Notes under the pieces: generated by a model
What the model was told of the DNA's origin: nothing
Database searches by the model: none
Seen by the model: the letters and a program-made list of their open reading frames with translations, nothing else
Source: Symbiodinium natans
Taxonomy: Eukaryota > Sar > Dinophyceae > Suessiales > Symbiodiniaceae
Assembly (NCBI GenBank): GCA_905221605.1
Contig: CAJNDS010002812.1
Span: 205,001 to 269,000 of the forward strand
Reading direction: 5' to 3'
Length of the DNA stretch: 64,000 nucleotides
Translations under genes and position numbers: made by a program
Shown here: positions 1-12,244 of the stretch, piece after piece
Layout of the letters: each line of letters opens with the position of its first letter
Numbering within the stretch: position 1 is the stretch's first letter

Positions 1-396
1 ACTAACTGATAGGGGCCGCCTTACAATAAGGACCCCGAAAGGGGACCATCTTTTAGAGAAAAGACCCCCCTGTCTCTTCAATGGGTTTTTGCTTGCCAAG
101 TCAGCGCCTTCTTGGGCGACTCTAAACCCGAAACTTCCAAAGCCCAAGCACTTTGTGAAAGGATCTTGCTGGGGCGTACATCAACACCCACTGCCTGGTG
201 CCTTGGATTTTTATAGCTGGTTTGGGATCCCTCACTTGCCTGCTATGTCCGAACGTCAAGTAAAAGGGACTCATGCAGATGCTGGCGCATGCTTGATCGA
301 ACCCAAAGAACTGCGACCCGGCGCGTGTTCAAGAGGTTCCAGCTGCTAGGCGTCGAGTAGTGGACAGCTACTCTTCTTCGGGTCCGTGCATCCAGG

Positions 397-1155
397 ATGG
401 TCATGACAGCTCTGTGCATCCTGCTGCAGCTCGCTGCCGTTGCGGCGTCGCGCGACCGGCTGCCCCCATTTCAGCGACTGCAAGTCAGCTCCCCCATGGT
501 GGTGACCGTGATCACAGACCCGACCCTGCACAATGCCGATCTCGATGTTGCGGCAGACTCCACGGGCCTGGGCTGGACAGTCCAGTCACAGGTTCAGCCG
601 ATGACCTTCGGATCCACCCTGCTCCTGGGCATGGACGACCGAGCCACCAGGCAACACTTTGCGTGGCCCGACGGGGCTCAGATGGCTACCCTGAAGCTGC
701 CAATGCCGCTGCAATCCGTCTCCGTCACTGGTGGCGCCCAAGTTCTGGTGGACATTGTCACAGGGGACCTCGCAGCAGACGGTAAGAGCAACCTCACCGT
801 GAAGAAGTTCCAGTCGCGTGCAAACGCCTCGCACCTGTTTCTTGTGGACGACGCGAACATCACCGTCCGCTCGGGGATCATCGGCGATGTTCTTGTGCAG
901 GCCTGGCATGATGGCAAGGTGGACCTCAAAGGGACGGAGGTCTCTGGGATGCTGAACATGAGGGTCGATCCGAGTTCCTCCGTGCTCATCCTTCCCTCGG
1001 CCTCGGCGACACCGGCGCCAGCGGTCAACCTCACAAATGCCACCAAGAACGTGAGCGCCGTGAGCAACGGCACCGCGCAGGCGCCCAATGCGTCCAACGT
1101 GACGGTGGCACACATCACCACGGCCCCTTCGGACGCGTCTCTGGTCATCCCGTAA
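397..1155 (+). CDS. Secreted N-glycosylated protein, tandem copy 1
   Basis: Intronless ORF of 252 residues. The N-terminus (MVMTALCILLQLAAVAAS) reads as a signal peptide, so secretion or surface location is likely. The body is beta-rich with repeated turn-like pieces (VSVTGGAQVLVD, SHLFLVDDANITVRSG, KVDLKGTEVSGMLNMRV), loosely resembling the bacterial DUF2807/GIN adhesin-head fold; that resemblance is by eye only. Nine N-X-S/T sequons are present, six of them in the Ala/Asn-rich tail. The start was chosen because the signal peptide follows it at once; a CAG lies just before the ATG (CCAGGATG), which could serve as a trans-splice acceptor. Copy 1 has Val in LFLVDD where copies 2 and 3 have Ala. 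ORFs on the other strand over this gene are shadows. Function unknown. Confidence 0.85.
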   Translation: MVMTALCILLQLAAVAASRDRLPPFQRLQVSSPMVVTVITDPTLHNADLDVAADSTGLGWTVQSQVQPMTFGSTLLLGMDDRATRQHFAWPDGAQMATLKLPMPLQSVSVTGGAQVLVDIVTGDLAADGKSNLTVKKFQSRANASHLFLVDDANITVRSGIIGDVLVQAWHDGKVDLKGTEVSGMLNMRVDPSSSVLILPSASATPAPAVNLTNATKNVSAVSNGTAQAPNASNVTVAHITTAPSDASLVIP

Positions 1156-2079
1156 ATCCATGGTCGGACTTCGGAAAAAGAACCTGCAGCAGCTCGCAAC
1201 TTAAAACAGGTCGGGACGGCCGGCAGCCTCTTCCGACGTTATGATGTCTTCCGAAAGCCGCAATGACGCCCAAGGCCATGCATGTACAGACCGTATAGGG
1301 CCAATGTACAGGGGCAGGAGTTTTGCAGCTCATGGCACCTTACCGTGCTCCCCTCCTCAGCGGCCTATAGTTTACGTAATTGGGTTATCGTTTGTGTCGG
1401 GGTGGGGGGGGGGGTGGCGGGGGGGTGCAAATTCGTCTTTTGGGTTCCTCCTTTCGGGGGTCCGAGCCCGTGCATGCAGCCGAAGGGTCTGTGGGCTCTG
1501 ACTTGGTCACGGCGCTGGCCAGTCCTGCTATAAATTTCTGCCTATACTGTCCAGAAAATCCGGCCAAAAGACTATGAGCGGCCAAGAAGCCGCAATGCTA
1601 AGTCGGGTTTTGGGCTTAGTTCCATGACGGTGCTACGAGTGGATCCTTCTCTTGGGCATCACAGCTAAAGAGTGTAACATAACCCTACACCCTAATGAAA
1701 CCCCATGTAACCCGAGCTTGTTGAGGATGTTGCGATTGCCTGAGCAGAGTCGGACTTTGCTTTCGGGCCGGCTCTTTTATTTGCCCGCTCAAATGACCTA
1801 AACCCCCCCCAACCCCGCACCCTAAACCCCAAACCCGATACCTGAAGGCTTGAAGCCCCTAGCACCCAACAGCCTTGTCCTGAACCATGGATCTTATTTA
1901 GGAGGTGCTGAAGAGCGCTAAATCCTGAAGAGCTACACAGCTAGACTGCAAAACCCTGAAGAAAGCCTGCATGAAAAGAACCCAAGGAACTGCAACCTGA
2001 CACGTGTTCAAGAGGTTCCAGCTGTAGGGCATCGACCAAGTAGTGGACAGCTACTTTTCTTCGGGTCCGTGCATCCAGG
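1156..2079. other. Spacer between tandem copies 1 and 2
   Basis: No gene seen. The spacer holds a G-run (1401-1427), a short degenerate CCCTAAA stretch near 1800-1840 and a polypyrimidine-poor 3' region without an AATAAA signal. It is repeated nearly unchanged at 2839-3762, showing that the spacer was duplicated with the gene. Confidence 0.7.
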
Positions 2080-2838
2080 ATGGTCATGACAGCTCTGTGC
2101 ATCCTGCTGCAGCTCGCTGCCGTTGCGGCGTCGCGCGACCGGCTGCCCCCATTTCAGCGACTGCAAGTCAGCTCCCCCATGGTGGTGACCGTGATCACAG
2201 ACCCGACCCTGCACAATGCCGATCTCGATGTTGCGGCAGACTCCACGGGCCTGGGCTGGACAGTCCAGTCACAGGTTCAGCCGATGACCTTCGGATCCAC
2301 CCTGCTCCTGGGCATGGACGACCGAGCCACCAGGCAACACTTTGCGTGGCCCGACGGGGCTCAGATGGCTACCCTAAAGCTGCCAATGCCGCTGCAATCC
2401 GTCTCCGTCACTGGTGGCGCCCAAGTTCTGGTGGACATTGTCACAGGGGACCTCGCGGCAGACGGCAAGAGCAACCTCACCGTGAAGAAGTTCCAGTCGC
2501 GTGCAAACGCCTCGCACCTGTTTCTTGCGGACGACGCGAACATCACCGTCCGCTCGGGGATCATCGGCGATGTTCTTGTGCAGGCCTGGCATGATGGCAA
2601 GGTGGACCTCAAAGGGACGGAGGTCTCTGGGATGCTGAACATGAGGGTCGATCCGAGTTCCTCCGTGCTCATCCTTCCCTCGGCCTCGGCGACACCGGCG
2701 CCAGCGGTCAACCTCACAAATGCCACCAAGAACGTGAGCGCCGTGAGCAACGGCACCGCGCAGGCGCCCAATGCGTCCAACGTGACGGTGGCACACATCA
2801 CCACGGCCCCTTCGGACGCGTCTCTGGTCATCCCGTAA
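2080..2838 (+). CDS. Secreted N-glycosylated protein, tandem copy 2
   Basis: A 252-residue ORF differing from copy 1 by one visible residue change (Ala for Val in LFLADD) plus a few silent changes. It has the same signal peptide, sequon-rich C-terminal tail and VIP C-terminus. Reading frame and length are conserved across the three copies, which argues that all are under selection or very young. Confidence 0.85.
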   Translation: MVMTALCILLQLAAVAASRDRLPPFQRLQVSSPMVVTVITDPTLHNADLDVAADSTGLGWTVQSQVQPMTFGSTLLLGMDDRATRQHFAWPDGAQMATLKLPMPLQSVSVTGGAQVLVDIVTGDLAADGKSNLTVKKFQSRANASHLFLADDANITVRSGIIGDVLVQAWHDGKVDLKGTEVSGMLNMRVDPSSSVLILPSASATPAPAVNLTNATKNVSAVSNGTAQAPNASNVTVAHITTAPSDASLVIP

Positions 2839-3762
2839 ATCCATGGTGGGACTTCGGAAAAAGAACCTGTAGCAGCTCGCAACTTAAAACAGGTCGGGAC
2901 GGCCGGCAGCCTCTTCCGACGTTATGATGTCTTCCGAAAGCCGCAATGACGCCCAAGGCCATGCATGTACAGACCGTATAGGGCCAATGTACAGGGGCAG
3001 GAGTTTTGCAGCTCATGGCACCTTACCGTGCTCCCCTCCTCAGCGGCCTATAGTTTACGTAATTGGGTTATCGTTTGTGTCGGGGTGGGGGGGGGGGTGG
3101 CGGGGGGGTGCAAATTCGTCTTTTGGGTTCCTCCTTTCGGGGGTCCGAGCCCGTGCATGCAGCCGAAGGGTCTGTGGGCTCTGACTTGGTCACGGCGCTG
3201 GCCAGTCCTGCTATAAATTTCTGCCTATACTGTCCAGAAAATCCGGCCAAAAGACTATGAGCGGCCAAGAAGCCGCAATGCTAAGTCGGGTTTTGGGCTT
3301 AGTTCCATGACGGTGCTACGAGTGGATCCTTCTCTTGGGCATCACAGCTAAAGAGTGTAACATAACCCTACACCCTAATGAAACCCCATGTAACCCGAGC
3401 TTGTTGAGGATGTTGCGATTGCCTGAGCAGAGTCGGACTTTGCTTTCGGGCCGGCTCTTTTATTTGCCCGCTCAAATGACCTAAACCCCCCCCAACCCCG
3501 CACCCTAAACCCCAAACCCGATACCTGAAGGCTTGAAGCCCCTAGCACCCAACAGCCTTGTCCTGAACCATGGAACTTATTTAGGAGGTGCTGAAGAGCG
3601 CTAAATCCTGAAGAGCTACACAGGTAGACTGCAAAACCCTGAAGATAGCTTGCATGAAAAGAACCCAAGGAACTGCAACCTGACACGTGTTCAAGAGGTT
3701 CCAGCTGTAGGGCATCGACCAAGTAGTGGACAGCTACTGTTCTTCGGGTCCGTGCATCCAGG

Positions 3763-4524
3763 ATGGTCATGACAGCTCTGTGCATCCTGCTGCAGCTCGC
3801 TGCCGTTGCGGCGTCGCGCGACCGGCTGCCCCCATTTCAGCGACTGCAGGTCAGCTCCCCCATGGTGGTGACCGTGATCACAGACCCGACCCTGCACAAT
3901 GCCGATCTCGATGTTGCGGCAGACTCCACGGGCCTGGGCTGGACAGTCCAGTCACAGGTTCAGCCGATGACCTTCGGATCCACCCTGCTCCTGGGCATGG
4001 ACGACCGAGCCACCAGGCAACACTTTGCGTGGCCCGACGGGGCTCAGGTGGCTACCCTAAAGCTGCCAATGCCGCTGCAATCCGTCTCCGTCACTGGTGG
4101 CGCCCAAGTTCTGGTGGACATTGTCACAGGGGACCTCGCAGCAGACGGCAAGAGCAACCTCACCGTGAAGAAGTTCCAGTCGCGTGCAAACGCCTCGCAC
4201 CTGTTTCTTGCGGACGACGCGAACATCACCGTCCGCTCGGGGATCATCGGCGATGTTCTTGTGCAAGCCTGGCATGATGGCAAGGTGGACCTCAAAGGGA
4301 CGGAGGTCTCTGGGATGCTGAACATGAGGGTCGATCCGAGTTCCTCCGTGCTCATCCTTCCCTCGGCCTCGGCGACACCGGCGCCAGCGGTCAACCTCAC
4401 AAATGCCACCAAGAACGTGAGCGCCGTGAGCAACGGCACCGCGCAGGCCCCCAATGCGTCCAACGTGACGGTGGCACACATCACCACGGCCCCTTCGCCG
4501 GATGCGTCTGTGGTCATCCCGTAG
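3763..4524 (+). CDS. Secreted N-glycosylated protein, tandem copy 3
   Basis: A 253-residue ORF. Differences from copies 1 and 2: Val for Met after GAQ (AQVATL), one extra codon near the C-terminus (APSPDAS in place of APSDAS) and Val for Leu in SVVIP. The in-frame 3-nt insertion and conserved frame indicate a functional gene, and it is the most diverged of the three. Its 3' flank no longer matches the other spacers beyond about 4735. Confidence 0.85.
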   Translation: MVMTALCILLQLAAVAASRDRLPPFQRLQVSSPMVVTVITDPTLHNADLDVAADSTGLGWTVQSQVQPMTFGSTLLLGMDDRATRQHFAWPDGAQVATLKLPMPLQSVSVTGGAQVLVDIVTGDLAADGKSNLTVKKFQSRANASHLFLADDANITVRSGIIGDVLVQAWHDGKVDLKGTEVSGMLNMRVDPSSSVLILPSASATPAPAVNLTNATKNVSAVSNGTAQAPNASNVTVAHITTAPSPDASVVIP

Positions 4525-5190
4525 GTCCATGGTCGGACATCGGAAAAAGAACCTGCAGCAGCTCGCAACTTAAAACAGGTCGGGACGGCCGGCAGCCTCT
4601 TCCGACGTTATGATGTCTTCCGAAAGCCGCAATGACTCCCGTGGCCATGCATGTACAGACCGTATAGGGCCAATGTACAGGGGCAGGAGTTTTGCAGCTT
4701 ATGGCACCCTACCGCAGCCCCCTCCCCAGCGGCCTACAAGCTACCTAACTACGGGTCCTGAGGGCGCTTATGGCTTATGAGCCACTGAACAAGTCCTTTG
4801 GGGTATAGTTGAAGGGGGGGGGAGGGGTGGGGGGGGGGGTGGGTGCAAATTCGTCTTTTGCGGTTCCTCCTTGCGGGGGTCCGAGCCCCTACGGCCAAAG
4901 GGTCTGCGGGCACGTCTCTGGAGGTCTTGGTCATGGCGCTGGCCAGTCCTGATATACATTTGTCCCAGAAAATCCGCCCAAAAGAAAGCCCTAATGCTAA
5001 GTAGGTTGTCGGTTACCTAGCTCCATAATGGTACGACGAGTGGCATGGATCCTTCTCTGGGTGTGGATGCACGTCTGCTGCTGCCTTGGGCATGACAGCT
5101 AAAGAGTGCCACCTGATAATATGAGTTCGAGAATTAACCGTACCGTAGCCCTACACCCCAATGAATCCCATAATTGAGCCCTAATCCTAG
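4525..5190. other. Diverged 3' flank of the tandem array
   Basis: Alignable by eye with the spacers of units 1 and 2 (GTGCAAATTCGTCTTTTG, TGGCGCTGGCCAGTCCTG) but with many substitutions and insertions. It marks the end of the homogenised array. No gene seen. Confidence 0.6.
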
Positions 5191-5275
5191 AAAGGCTCTA
5201 ATGTAGTTCCTTTTTTGGGTTAATTGAAGGGGATTCTAGTATACTACCCAAAAAAGGTACTACATGGGAGCCTTT
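5191..5275. mobile_element. MITE-like inverted-repeat element, AAAGGCTC family
   Basis: Two arms of about 30 bp mirror each other: AAAGGCTCTAATGTAG and CCTTTTTTGGGT on the left, ACCCAAAAAAGG and CTACATGGGAGCCTTT on the right. The loop is about 25 bp. A second, shorter copy lies at 34518-34580, so this is a dispersed family and not a chance palindrome. There is no coding capacity. Confidence 0.7.
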
Positions 5276-5280
5276 GGGTA

Positions 5281-5576
5281 AACCCTAAACCCTAAACCCC
5301 AAACCCTAAACCCTAAACCCTAAGCCCTGACCCTGAACCCTGAACCCTGAACCCTAAGCCCTAAACCCTGTCTGGGCAGACATGGACCACCCAGTTGTAC
5401 CCAACCGGGGTTTGGTGCCGAGGGCTTCAGGTCTCCAGGGCACACAGAGACCGAAATATTAAAATCCGAAGAGCTACCCTGTGACCCTAAACCCTAAACC
5501 CTACAGTAAACCCTAAACCCTACAGTGAACCCAAAACCCAAAACCCAAAACCCTAAGCCCTAAACCCTAAACCCTT
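5281..5576 (-). repeat. CCCTAAA telomeric-type arrays
   Basis: Two C-strand arrays (5281-5380 and 5484-5576) with variant units (CCCTGAA, CCCTAAG, CCCAAAA) separated by about 100 bp of unique sequence. They abut the exon at 5587 on its 5' side. Confidence 0.9.
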
Positions 5577-5586
5577 CGACTCCAAG

Positions 5587-5657
5587 GACAAGGCCGGCCT
5601 GCTTTTGCAGCGGGTAGAGGCCACCTGCCGCAAGCTGGCGGGGCCCTGGGGCTCGCG
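5587..5657 (+). CDS. Exon candidate, [18 protein letters not shown]
   Basis: Bounded by CCAAG on the left and GTGATG on the right. The frame [20 protein letters not shown] is helical and its codons are GC-rich at position 3. C-strand arrays lie upstream and a G-strand array begins 20 bp downstream. Confidence 0.55.
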
Positions 5658-8600
5658 GTGATGCTCGGCGCAGTGCGGGGTTTAGGGTTTAGGGTTTAGG
5701 GTTTAGGGTTTAGGGGTCAGGGGTCAGGGGTTAGGGGTTGACTCCTACGCACTGAAACGCTACTCTTGTGGCCTAATTGCGCGTTTGCGAAATCAGGGGT
5801 ACCTTATTGAGGTCCTTATTACAATGAATCTTACAGCAGCTGTAGGGTTTAGGGATGTTTAGGGTCTACAGGGCCTCGAAGGTTTAAAAAGTTTAGGGGT
5901 GAGGGTGTGTTCACAGAGGGTCTGCACGCAGGTGCGAAGCACTCTAGCTGTGTGCTCGTCTTGCCTGTAGATGTGCCCACCACCCCCAAGCTATGTTCAA
6001 CTAGGGTTTAGGGTTTAGGGTTTAGGGTTTAGGGTTTAGGGTTCAGGGTTCAGGGTTTAGGGTTTAAGGGTTTGCCTTGCCCAAAGGGGGGCAAACACTC
6101 CAATGCATCCTGGGGCTCTCTGTCCTGGTTTTTGGGGCTTCCCGGAATATGGGTACCCACTTAAGGGCCCATAAGGGATTCATGAATTTTGGAGGATCTT
6201 CGGGGTCCCTCTTTTGCGGAGATGAAGCCCTCCAGCATCACGAAGCCAGGCCCCTAAACCGCGGTGCCCACCTCGCAGCCTTGCAAGGCCTCCAAACCGC
6301 CTTTTACCCCCAATGCCGTGAAATTCTCAGCTCCTAGACCCCCACATGCACACACTCACCTTTACCCCCCCAAGCCCTAGGCCTCCAACACCTGGCGGCC
6401 CTGAGACTGGAGCAGGGTCGGCAGCTGCTTGGTCCGGAGCTGCGGTTTTAGGGTTTTAGGGTTTTAGGGTTTTAGGGTTTTAGGGTTTTAGGGTTTTAGG
6501 GTTTTGGGTTTTAGGGTTTAGGGTTTAGGATTTAGGGTTTCGGGTTTAGGGTTTAGTAGGTGCCTTTGCCGGGGGCCTTAAGGGCGCCTTAGGGGTGCCC
6601 TTTTGAAACACCTTTGTGGGTGGCCTTTAGGGAGGGGCTTTTTGAAAAGGCTTTTTGAAAAGGCTTCTTGAAAAGCCTTGTGGGGGGCCTGTTGAGGGAC
6701 TTTTTGTGCTGCCTTTGGGGAGCCTTTCGCGGGGGCCTTTGGTGGCCCTTTGGGGGGCCATTTGCGGGGCTTGATTGGGGGCCTTTGGCGTATTTGGGTC
6801 ATTCAGCATGAGGCAGGGCCTCTGGCATTCAGGGGCACCCTAGAAAAGGCCATACTTTGAAGAACTGGCCATGCTGGATGTCAGATCTTGGGTTTCGGAT
6901 GTGGAGATGCAGGGCTTCCTTTTGGGGTTTAGCTGTTTAGCTGTTTCGCTTAGGCCATGCAGCCTGCTGAAGGCCTTCGTTAAGTAAAACGGTTCATGTT
7001 GGAGGGTTTTTTCAATCCCACGGCCAAACCCTGCCCAACAAGCCCTAAACCCGAAAAGCCCTAAAACCTAAACCCTTAAACCCTTAAACCCTAAACCCTA
7101 AACCCTCTACTGAGGAATGAGAGCGCCACGCTCCTGGAGGACTTGATCGAGTCATCGCCGCCTTCGGCAGCGTTGCAGAGGTGGTCTCGGGTTTAGGGTA
7201 TAGGGTTTAGGCTTAAGGGTTTAAGGGTTTGGAGTTTTGGGTTTAGGGCTTTTCGGGTTTCGGGCTTCGGGTTTAGTGTTTAGGGCTTTTCGGTTTAAGG
7301 GTTTAGGGTTTAGAGCTTTTCGGGTTTGTTTTAGGGTTTAGGGAATCGGGTTGAGGGGTTTAAGTTTAAGGCTTGAGTTGAGGGCCTAGGGCTTGGGGTT
7401 ATTAGGGTAGCTAAGGGCTTGGGTGGGTTGAGGGAATCGTGTGGAGGGTGAGGGTTTACGGACTCGGGTTTGGGGTGGTTTATGCTGTCGGGTTGAGGAT
7501 TTTTTGGGTTCTGGTTCAGGGACTTAAAGTTAAGTTCCCGTAGTAAGGAAGCCATTGTACCCCTATCTCTTGTATAGCTTAGTTGAAGTTCCTTAGCAAG
7601 AGCACCTGACTCCATATTCCTATTCCTAAGCCAGCAAAGGTCCAAGAACACCGCAGGGCCTTCTCGTAACAATCATGCCCAGACGCCTCCTTGCAATCCG
7701 AAGGCTTCAAAGTCCGGGCCTCTCAGTTCTTACAGTCGCTAAGGATTGGTGAGGTTTAGAGTTTAGAGTTTAGAGTTTAGAGTTTAGAGTTTAGGGTTTA
7801 GGGTTTAGGGTTTAGGGTTTAGGGTTTAGGGTTTAGGGTTTAGGGTTTAGGGTTTAGTAAGCTTTGCCCAGCTCATGAACAACCCTGGATATACGCCTCA
7901 AGATCCGAGCCCGTTTTTCGCCAGGCAGCTCGGTGTCGTCTACACTGCTTTGGGCGACCCGGAACGGGCAAGCGATGCCCTCGAGGTGCAGATCGCATTC
8001 TGCTGCTTAGGGCTTGCAGGGTTCAAGCATGCACTGTCCCAAACGGGCGCACACCGAACCCCCAACCCCATAACCCTAAAACGATCAACCCCGCACCGAT
8101 CAATAGGCTCCCTTCCGCAGCCATATTTAGGCTGCCTCTTCCTCTCACTCGCTTCTCAGTGTTTAGGGTTAGAGCGTTCAGGGTAGTATTCAGGTTTTTA
8201 ATCGAATAAAGGGATTGTAAGGTCGTAGCGCGCAGGGACTTGGAACCCTTAATGATTTTACTAGGGGTACTAGAATCTGTTAGTATAAGGGGGAACATCC
8301 CAACGTAGGGACACTAACGGGTTTGGGGTTTGGCCGCTTTCTCGCAGTCCAGGTCTTGTTGCGTCCGAGGTCTGCGAGGCCATCTGCCTCAAGCAATGAG
8401 CCCTAATCCCTAAACCCCAAACCCGAAACCCTAAACCTTAAACCATCCTGACCTTAAACTGCCAAGCCCAAATCATCAACTTCAGCCTATAGCCCTGAGC
8501 CCAGAACACTAAACCCTAAACCCTAAGCCCTAAGCCCTAAACCCTAAACCCTAAACCCTAAACCCTAAACCCTAAACCCTAAACCCTAAACCCTTCCTCG

Positions 8601-11600
8601 CCTCAGGAGGCCATCCGCCTCGCCGGCGGCGAGCCAGATGCCGAGGACTCCATGGGCTCTTAGTATGGCCCCTTAGCCTTGTTTAGGGTTTAGGGTTTAG
8701 GGTTTAGGGTTTAGGGTTTAGCGTTTAGGGTTTAGGGTTTAGGGTTTAGGGTTTAGGGTTTAGGGTTTGCGGTTTAGGGTTTGCGGTTTGGGGCTTAGGG
8801 GTTCCGAAGTATGGGCCCGTATCATATATATATATATATATAGTGTATGTCATTCAGGGGTTCTAATAACAAGGGACCCAAATTACGAATCCATACTTCG
8901 GATCCCCTACTGTTTGCCGGTGGTGTTCGGACTTCCAAGGCATGGCTCGGGGGTTTGCAAAGATTCAGGGCTCACCGTGGGTTTAGGGTATGGGGTTTAG
9001 GGTTTAGGGTTTAGGGTTTAGGGTTTAGGGTTTAGGGTTACCTTCGAAGGGAAAGCCTACTCTGCTTTCTTTGTACCATGAAACCACTCCTGGGACCTCA
9101 GGCAAAATGCAAAAAGGGAGCTGAATCGTTTTTGGGTGGTTCATAAGCGAATAGTTGCAGAGTTTAGGGTTTTTGGCTTTGGGCGGTGGGAGTTCATGAT
9201 TTAGGGTTTACGTTTCCGGGTCTGGATCTAGGTTTCATTGTTTGATGAATTCACGGGCTAGGTTCAGTGTGTCGGATTCCGCGGACGGATGTTTGCCTCT
9301 CTGCTTTGCTCTCTGGTGTGGGGCCCGACAGAACTTTGTCCTTGAAATCTTTGCATGTCACACAACAAGTCCGGTAATCCTTGGGCCTTGAATCCCATAA
9401 GCAGCGTAAGCCAGAAACCTCCTTATGCTAAGCGCAGCCCTAAACTCTAAACCCTAAACCCTACACCCTAAACCCTAAACCCTAAACCCTAAACCCTTAG
9501 TCCTAAACCCTAAACCCTAAACCCTAAACCCTAAACCCTAAACCCTAAGCCCTAAACCCTAAACCCCCTTTGAGGACCTTTGGTACCAGGCGGTGGTTCG
9601 CAAACAGCAAGGCGACGGGCCTGCGGCCATCGCCGCCCGGCATGCAGTTTCGGGGTTTAGGGCTTAGGGTTTAGGGTTTAGGGTTTAGGGTTTAGGGTTT
9701 GGACTATCACGGTCAATCAGGGTTGTGGGTTTCGCGGTTTGGGGTTCGTCTGTTTAGGGTTCCGGGCTCAGGGGGCTTAAGTCTCAAGATGTGCGTTAGG
9801 ATTGGAGCTGATGCCGGGGCTTCTGTCGGGAAATGTCGCTGCACGCTCGAATTCAGCTCTTTTCGTTGTCGCTTCAGGGTCCTGTGACATGTTTTGGGCG
9901 TGTGGGGGTAGTCCTGTTGTATGATACCCCGTTCTGAAGGGTGTACTTATCAGGGAGACCTTGGTTTAGAGTTTCTGTGCGAAGCTCTCCATGAAATCAC
10001 CAGGGTTCTGATGGTCAGCTTCACGTTGAGGAAGGGCGTGAGCTTGATGTGGGAGAAGCCTCGTGTACATGAGTGTGCGGTAATTCGGGTAATCGAACCA
10101 CGCAGGATAATCGGAGTCAAGACATCCCGTGTGTGGGTCGATAGACCGGTAGACCAGTTTCTACCACAAGTCAGCTGTTTCAACGTGTCTCTTGTTTGTG
10201 CTTGTTTTCAACGGATTTATTTGAAAACCACGCTCTCCGCTCCAATGACAGCGGGCCTATCCCACATCTCAAATGAACGCCGCCTGCCCGAGCAGCAGCA
10301 TGTTCATCAGGCAGCCGTTTTTCATGCAAAATCCAGGTGCTTTCTCTTATGATATGGAGTCCAATCCCTCTGCATGCTTTCGGAAGCTCCGAGTCTTAAG
10401 CCTGTCCCGCCTATTGCTCTACAAGGCCATGCTGCTGGCAGTCGTCAAGAGAATGGAAACTTCCGGTCATGCTGTCACGCTGGCAAAGGCAGGCCCACAA
10501 AGGCTAACTTGGAGGTTCATGGTACTTATTAACCAAGTGTAACTGTACTTGCAACTGTACTTTTGGCCATGTTAGGGCACTTAAGGCCTTAAGGGGCTTA
10601 TGATGGGTTTATAAATAAATACCATGAACCTCCAAGTAGTGTTCTATCATTACAGCAGGCTTATTGTTTTTTAGGCAGGGGAAGCCCCCTCCCCTTCATC
10701 CCCTCATACAGCAGTTGTCTCGCTAGGACTTAGAATAGAACCATGCGCTTTAGGCAACAACAATTATGTACATGTTTGTTTTGACCATGATCATGGTTGA
10801 CTATGTTGGACCGTGTTGCCCCTGACAAGCCTATGTTGCTGTATGTGGTGGGGGGTAGGGGTGCACTAGCCTGTCTAAGACTCGTTCAGCATACCTCAAA
10901 CCCATACCCCTTAAGTTATAAAAGGATATTATGAGGGGTTTGGGGTTTAGGGCTTAGGGTTCCTTTTAATCACACTTAAGAACAGACCAGCCCCAGACAC
11001 TACGTGGAAGTTCATGGGGCATTTCGCAGCTGCACCGAGTACTTCGCTCTACTGTACTACATTTGTGATTTCCCCACCGTCCATAATATAACCGATTGTC
11101 CATTAAGGAGCTCTTCATGCGGAGGCAGTTTGGCAATTTGGGTTTAGGTTTAGGGGCTTAGGGTTTAGGTTGAGGGACCCTCCCGGTGGAAGGTCCAGCA
11201 GGCATTGGCAGAGTGCTGCTTGGCCGTTGGTGCTTCGCTGAGGGTGTATAAAGTTACAGCTGGATGTACGGGCGGTTTTGCCAAAGTTTCTTTTAGACTT
11301 CGTTCTGGGCAGCTTCATCAAGGTTCCGCTGCAAGTTTGGCGTGGCCATGCCAGAACAGTTGTGGCAAAGCCTCGCAATGCAACTGTGCAGTTCAACCCC
11401 CCGAGTAGTAGACCTAGGGGTACGCATCAAGCACTTCTTGGGGCCTGCTAAGGCTACCTGAATGAGGGTATGGTCGCGGAGGCCATCGAGAGGCCCCGAG
11501 GGGTGATGGCCTTGAGGCTATACTACTACACAGCTGGTGTCTTACCTGAACTGCAAGGTCATTTCCAGCTTGCCTTTGCTCCAAGGAGCTGGGTCTTGGT

Positions 11601-12207
11601 ACTTGAACATACACTCTGGTGGGGGCTCGGTTTGGTGAACTTGGGGGGGGGGGGGGGCTTCTTTTAGGGTTTTGGGTTTAGGGTTTAGGGTTTAGAGTTT
11701 AGGTTTTAAGGCTTAAGGGCTTAAGGTTTAGGGCTGATGGGTGGGGGGGTTGGGTGGGGGGGGGGGGGAGGGGCGGCAGGCGAAGGGGCTTCCGGATCCC
11801 GAGCAGCAAAATGCATGTGTTGCTTGCAGCTTCACCTCGACTCTGACCAGCACCTTCAACCCCAAACCCTAAACTGTCTCTGATTTCAGAGCCTAAGGGG
11901 GGTTTAGGGTTTAGGGTTTAGGGTTTAGGGTTTAGGGTTAAGGGTTTAGGGTTTAGGGTTTTTGAGGGAGGCTTCCCGGCGATATGCAGCTCAGGTGTGT
12001 GGCAATATTCCGCCCCCTAAGCTTGTTTGCTGCTCAACCCTTGGCATTTTGCGAGGTGCCAAGCCGACTCCGGAGCACCCGGTCTGACTCTCTATAACCC
12101 CCTTTAAGTGTGTATATATATATATATATGTATATTTTTTCTGTATATATATATATACATATACCTCTTTAAGGGTATACATATATATATATATATATCT
12201 ACCTATC

Positions 12208-12244
<37 letters not shown>

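Larger units (their letters stand above)
298..4735 (+). repeat. Three-copy tandem gene array, 1683-bp period
   Basis: Three head-to-tail units share coding and flanking sequence. The start codons lie at 397, 2080 and 3763, exactly 1683 bp apart. Units 1 and 2 are almost identical through both gene and 3' spacer. Unit 3 keeps the gene, but its 3' flank diverges from about 4735 and carries small insertions. The first unit's upstream similarity begins near 298. Tandem arrays of near-identical genes are common in dinoflagellates; recent duplication or gene conversion is inferred. Confidence 0.95.

Noticed and set aside
586-1199. Long minus-strand and alternate-frame ORFs over the tandem genes
   Set aside because: They repeat in all three copies only because the + strand gene does; the + frame has the signal peptide and sequons. 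They are shadows.
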